Source of the DNA: Certhia americana | Taxonomy: Eukaryota > Chordata > Aves > Passeriformes > Certhiidae | Length of the DNA stretch: 64,000 nt | Reading direction: 5' to 3' | NCBI GenBank assembly: GCA_018697195.1 | Contig: CM031879.1 | Span: forward strand, 46,026,048 to 46,090,047 | Shown: piece after piece, positions 59,716 through 64,000 of the stretch | How positions within the stretch are numbered: position 1 is the stretch's first letter | How the letters are laid out: each line of letters begins with the position of its first letter | The notes under the pieces: model-generated | What the model saw: only the letters and a program-made list of their open reading frames with translations | Database searches by the model: none | Told to the model about the DNA's origin: nothing | Program-made: the position numbers and the translations under genes

Positions 59716-62700
59716 GGGCCGGGTGGTGACGTAATTTTTTTCTTAGAAAATGGTATATTTTTCGCCCTACGAACACTAACATAACTTTAGCCCAAAAGGG
59801 ACAAAAAAGTCAAGCCGTCTGTGGTGTGCTAGAAGATGTATTGTTTGCACATAGGATAATCATGTGATTTCTGTTTTGTTTATTACATTTAAAAACAAAG
59901 GCACAGTTGTATGTGGAGCTCACTAGGCTGGTGGAGTGTATTCCATTCAGCCAGATCAGTGGACTTGTATTACTGGTAGAAGAACAAATTATTACTGCAT
60001 TATTTAATTACCTCTTTTATAAGAATAGGTCTCAAACATTTTTTTTTCTTTGAAAATAATTTTTAAATTCCAGACAACTTATGTTAAAATTTATATGGAG
60101 AATTTCAGCTGAAAACTGCTTTTTATGAACCACTACTTAAAAGGTAGGTTATATTCACCAGTTTCGTCCTGTGGAACTCTCCATCTAGAACACAATACTC
60201 ATAACCATTTGCTGCTTCACTTTCTTTGATTTGGCTATGCTACATTTTAAGTAGGCTTGCATATTTGAGCACTGGTGTTCATTATCAGTGAACTTTACTT
60301 CCTCCGTGTAGTTTTTGTGGTTTGGAAAACGTTTTATGATTGTGACGCATTTGGCTATTGGTGCATGCCCTCCAGGAGCCCTTTGCTGCTGCTGTTCTAG
60401 ACCCATGAAGTTATGCAAACCCATTTATGAACTATTGTTTAGATTGCAGCTTCTCTTCCCCCCCCTCTCATTTTCCATGACCTTCCCTTTGTCTGCTGCC
60501 TGTCACTAGGCAGGATTCAGGCAGCTCCTTGCTGATTGGCTTATCATTTTGAGCAGCTCATGGGCTGCTTACCTGAGCACATGATCATGGGCTGATCCAT
60601 ACCAGCTAATACAATCCTTTCTTGCCGTACAGCTGTGGTTTCTTTATAAGAGTAAAAATAATAAAAGAATGAGGAAGTAAAGGAAAAGCTTTTTAATTGG
60701 CTCAGAAAAGAGGCCTTCCCATATTCCTAGCTGCACTGTCACATTTTGCACTGGTTAGCATTTTTTAGTCATTTAGCACACATTTTGTCATGAGAAGAAT
60801 TTCTGAATTTTGGAGGGAGGTGCCTAATGATGTGTTCATGTCTCACATGACTAGTTAGGTATGATTTTAAAGCTTAAAACAAAAAAGGGCTTTTTTTTTT
60901 AATCTAGGCAAATGAGCACAATATGTGTGTTGGTCTGTCAAAATTGTTGACTTTGTAAAATAAAAATAAAAAAACAACCCAAAGCCTAAGTCCTTACTTA
61001 CATCATTTAACCCTTACACAGGTAGCTGTTCATGCTGGATGCATACAAAAACCATTCTTTGAAATAATAGGTGCGCCTCTGTTGGCTTGGTGCCTGGGCC
61101 ACTGGTTTCTTCCTGGTGACTTGGTCACACAGTGAGTGAAAAAAGAAAACATCCAAACATCAGATAAGGAGGGGTGTTTAACAAACATATGTAAACCTCA
61201 TGTTAGTAACTACAAAGGGAGGCTACCAAAAGATTCATTTAGAATGCTAGTAGCTCAATAAATTTTTTTTGTTCAAGACTGAATTAATGTAATTTGCTCT
61301 GTTGCTCTCTGAAGAGGTGCACCTTGCCCCTTTGAAAGACTGGAAACCAGTATTTATCAGATGGTGGCTGACTGGATTGCACTAGTGTGACCAAGCCTGT
61401 CTGGACTGGTTACCATCTGATTTGTTTCTCTTTCACTCAGCTCTCACATGAGATCTGTTCTTTGGCTGCACTGTGCTCTCTTGTGGGTATGGCTGGAAAT
61501 GCTTAAAGACTGGTCTGCCCCAGTACAAGATATTTCACTGCTAAAAGATGAACCTAAAACTGGTTCGTCTCATCTATGCTTATAATTTTGTAACAGTGGT
61601 TTTCATAGAATATTTTTGGTAGCTTTAATTGAATATTCTATGCCTGTAAAAGATAGTGGGATCGAGTTAAAAATAGGCATGATTTACTCCCTTAACCATT
61701 TAACAATGGAATTTTGAGAAGCCTGTATTTCCTACAGGTTCTCTGTAGAACTGTGTTAGTGCTTTGTTTTTAACTAGATTTTGGATAACATCCTAAGACA
61801 AAAAGTGAACATAATTTTTAAATACATCAGCAATTCAAGCTTGTACATCCAGTTTGGGTTTTTTTCAAATAAAAAAGTAAGGATGCATCAATATAAAGGG
61901 ATTCTGATGTTTGAATTTTTAAAGACTGCTCTTCTTGGCAAATCTGAAAATAAGTGTCCTTTATTTTCCTTGTATTAACTCTATTTTTAAAATATTAATG
62001 AAAAACTGCTTAGACGACTTAAGGAAATCAGAACAGCAAATATTAATTTATTTTAAGTTATATGGTTATTTAAGTGATGCACTTAAAAATGTTAAGGCAT
62101 CTGTAAATGTTACAGTAATCTGTTAGTGTAATTTCTGGTCATAGGAAAAGTAAGACTGAATTTTGTAATATATTTTGTAAATTCTGGATAATGCCTATAA
62201 AAGAAAACACTGCAGTCTGGGAGATCAAACTATCCTGTTGTAATTTTGATGCAGATGCCCTGTTTTTGTACTGTGCTACCACAGGATTCTCACTTGTGGG
62301 TCACCCATTAGGAATTATTGGACTTTTTCAAGGTTAGCCAAGCTTGATTTTTTTTTCCAAATTGCCTCTACAAGATAAAAACCTGTAACAGTGCATGTGT
62401 TGGTTATAGGGGTTTATGTGCATGGACCATGAGTATGATGGGCAGTATTCTACTACATGACAGTCTGATACATGCTTTTATCATGATGTGAAAATGCCTG
62501 CCTTCCATTCTAAATTCTTGGGAAGATGGAAGAGATGTGCTTCCAAAAACTGCACTTACACTTCCAAAATACTAGAGATTTTCACATGCTTCTTGTACAC
62601 ACAGGTCTAAAATTCTTGCATTAAATATATTCTCTTCTGAAAGAATATGAAGGAATTGTATTTAGCATGTAGACAGCTCTGGAAAGGCATTAGCAGCTCA

Positions 62701-63332
62701 CCCATTAGAGTTCATAAGTTCGGAGCTTAGCATCGAACACTGGAGTTCAGTTTCATCTGACTGAAAATGGTTATGTGATGAGAACCTTTTTTTCAACTCA
62801 AGTAAAGTGATGTTTCTGCTAAGTGTTCCTGTAGGTGTTATATTTTGCTCCCACTAGTGGCAATGCAGTAGTAGACAGTCCAGAAAATCTAGGTCAGAAT
62901 GGCAAAGAAATTGTCATAATGATATTATTGAGAGTCCATAAATAGACCTCATACGACTCCCTGTCAAAATTTGTTCATCTGTTCTTGCAGTGTAAGTCAA
63001 AGTGTTGAGTACTATCAGTAACTCAAATCTGAGGACTCTAGATTGTTTTGCAGAAAAGAACTGAAAAGATGTGTAAAGGAAGCTCAATGTTAAGTTAAAA
63101 CGAAATACAGAAAATTGCTTTGTGCTTTGTCCTTGTTTTTGTCAGGTCACGTTAACTAAGTATAAAATAAGCCTTAGAATTGTTATGCAAGGTGTGTCAT
63201 GATTGTGGGCTTTACAGTAGAATTCATACTGTACTTAAGAATATATATTCTTATATTACACTGTAGAACATTGTAGTTAGGGATAAATGTTAAATAATTT
63301 CCTTCACAAAAAATAATTCCAAATAAACTAGG
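59716..63332. other. Gene-free AT-rich DNA
   Basis: No gene or named repeat. From about 60340 to 60620 the DNA has balanced composition with an inverted CCAAT (ctgattggctt) and repeated agcagctcatgggctg-type motifs. It might be a conserved non-coding element. Confidence 0.5.
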
Positions 63333-63475
63333 AAAGATCCAGCAGACCAAAATGATAGGAGCTAAAGCATATGACCCACGATGAGATGCTGAGGGAGCTT
63401 GACAGCTTCAGTCTGCTGAAGAGAAGGCTAAAGGGCAATCTTAGCTTTGCTTAAATAAAACTTGCAGATGAGGTC
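63333..63475 (+). mobile_element. CR1 LINE fragment, sense
   Basis: It carries gatccagcagaccaaaatgatagg, tgagatgctgagggagctt and cagtctgctgaagagaaggctaaagggcaatctta. These are the diverged equivalents of the CR1 block that codes the end of ORF2 and the start of the 3' UTR. Its 3' end is missing. Confidence 0.8.
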
Positions 63476-63548
63476 AGCTACAAAATGGAGTGGAGCCAAA
63501 TTGCTATTTAGAGGCTGTGGCATCTGTGTTCTGAATTTTGCAGCTTGG

Positions 63549-63690
63549 TTCATAGAACTGTCAAATATCCTGAGTTGTGAGTGACCCACAGGGATTGAGT
63601 CCAGCTCTTCCCCTGGCACAGGACAACCCCAAGAATCATTCCACCTGCCTGAGTGGATTGTCCAAATGCTCTTGAACTTGTGGTTACACA
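63549..63690 (-). mobile_element. CR1 LINE 3' end fragment, antisense
   Basis: On the plus strand it reads ttcatagaactgtcaaatatcctgagttgtgag, gacccacagggattgagtccagctcttcccctggcacaggacaacccc, and attgtccaaatgctcttgaactt. This is an inverted 3' end of a different CR1 subfamily from the fragment just upstream. The 90-codon minus-strand frame across both is not a gene. Confidence 0.9.
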
Positions 63691-64000
63691 AAACTGTCAT
63701 TGATCTGAGCTAGTGTTGGCAGTAGTCCTGCTTTCTTTTACTAAAAAATTTTAAAATCATTTATATCCCACCTGACACAACATACTAAGTTACATCCTTT
63801 GCCTAATAATTCTGCTGTGTAAGTGTTATAAGCATTTGCCTGTCTGTTCCTTGTGGGGAAAAAAGTCATACTGAGATAACTGCTGATTATTTTCTCTTTT
63901 AATTACTGTTAATATATTTTTTGAATGTTTTTGAGAAATTTAATAAAGCTGTATGCTGGATAGGAGTAACTTTATGATGGTTTGTAGCTTCAGTAGACCT
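63691..64000. other. Gene-free AT-rich DNA to the window end
   Basis: No feature seen. An aataaa at about 63941-63946 has no upstream gene to serve. Confidence 0.5.

Noticed and set aside
1..64000. Bacterial or phage system (operon, CRISPR, defence island)
   Set aside because: Avian CR1 and ERV repeats, CpG islands and the lack of long coding frames show this is vertebrate nuclear DNA.

Overview
This is nuclear DNA from a bird. The evidence is the repeats. CR1 LINE 3' ends occur at about 4.1, 25.6, 33.7, 54.1 and 63.3-63.7 kb, with the familiar terminus that reads tcatagaa... on the opposite strand. Endogenous-retrovirus LTR pieces of a type common in Neoaves, which start tgttgtggttt and end accaggaca, lie at 6.5, 16.7 and 17.2 kb, with a related LTR on the minus strand at 22.1-22.4 kb. 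The background is AT-rich, broken by a few short CpG-rich islands. There are no operons, ribosome binding sites, CRISPR arrays, tRNAs or rRNAs. I found no protein-coding exon I can name. The open frames are short, lack recognisable domains, and mostly lie in CpG islands, old repeats or low-complexity DNA.

Layout: 0.6-1.2 kb, CpG island. 1.2-20.5 kb, gene-free DNA with one CR1 and three LTR pieces. 20.6-21.0 kb, GC-rich island with a perfect RFX X-box. 21-28.8 kb, gene-free DNA with an LTR fragment, a CR1 scrap and an LTR-like element with a TATA box. 28.8-29.9 kb, the strongest promoter: a CpG island with octamer, YY1, CCAAT, E2F, CHR and NRF1 motifs, CGG runs and good plus-strand splice donors. 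A possible non-coding second exon follows at 30.96-31.05 kb. 31-43 kb looks like intron or intergenic DNA with a 710-bp CR1. 43.5-43.85 kb is a weak island with a perfect heat-shock element. 46.1-46.2 kb is a small promoter-like segment ending in a strong splice donor. 56.8-57.25 kb is an island with CRE, MEF2, X-box-like, CCAAT, octamer and YY1 motifs and a 74-codon ORF. 59.3-59.7 kb is an island with inverted CCAAT boxes. The rest is unannotated AT-rich DNA.

My reading (inference): the window covers the 5' regulatory part of one or more genes whose coding exons mostly lie outside it. The islands at 29, 46, 57 and 59 kb could be alternative first exons of one plus-strand gene with long introns, or promoters of separate genes. 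Deciding needs RNA-seq, CAGE or alignment to an annotated bird genome. I saw no sign of an undescribed biological system. The points most worth checking are the recurrent octamer plus YY1 pairing at three candidate promoters, the CRE/MEF2/X-box cluster with its ORF, and the perfect HSE and X-box sites.
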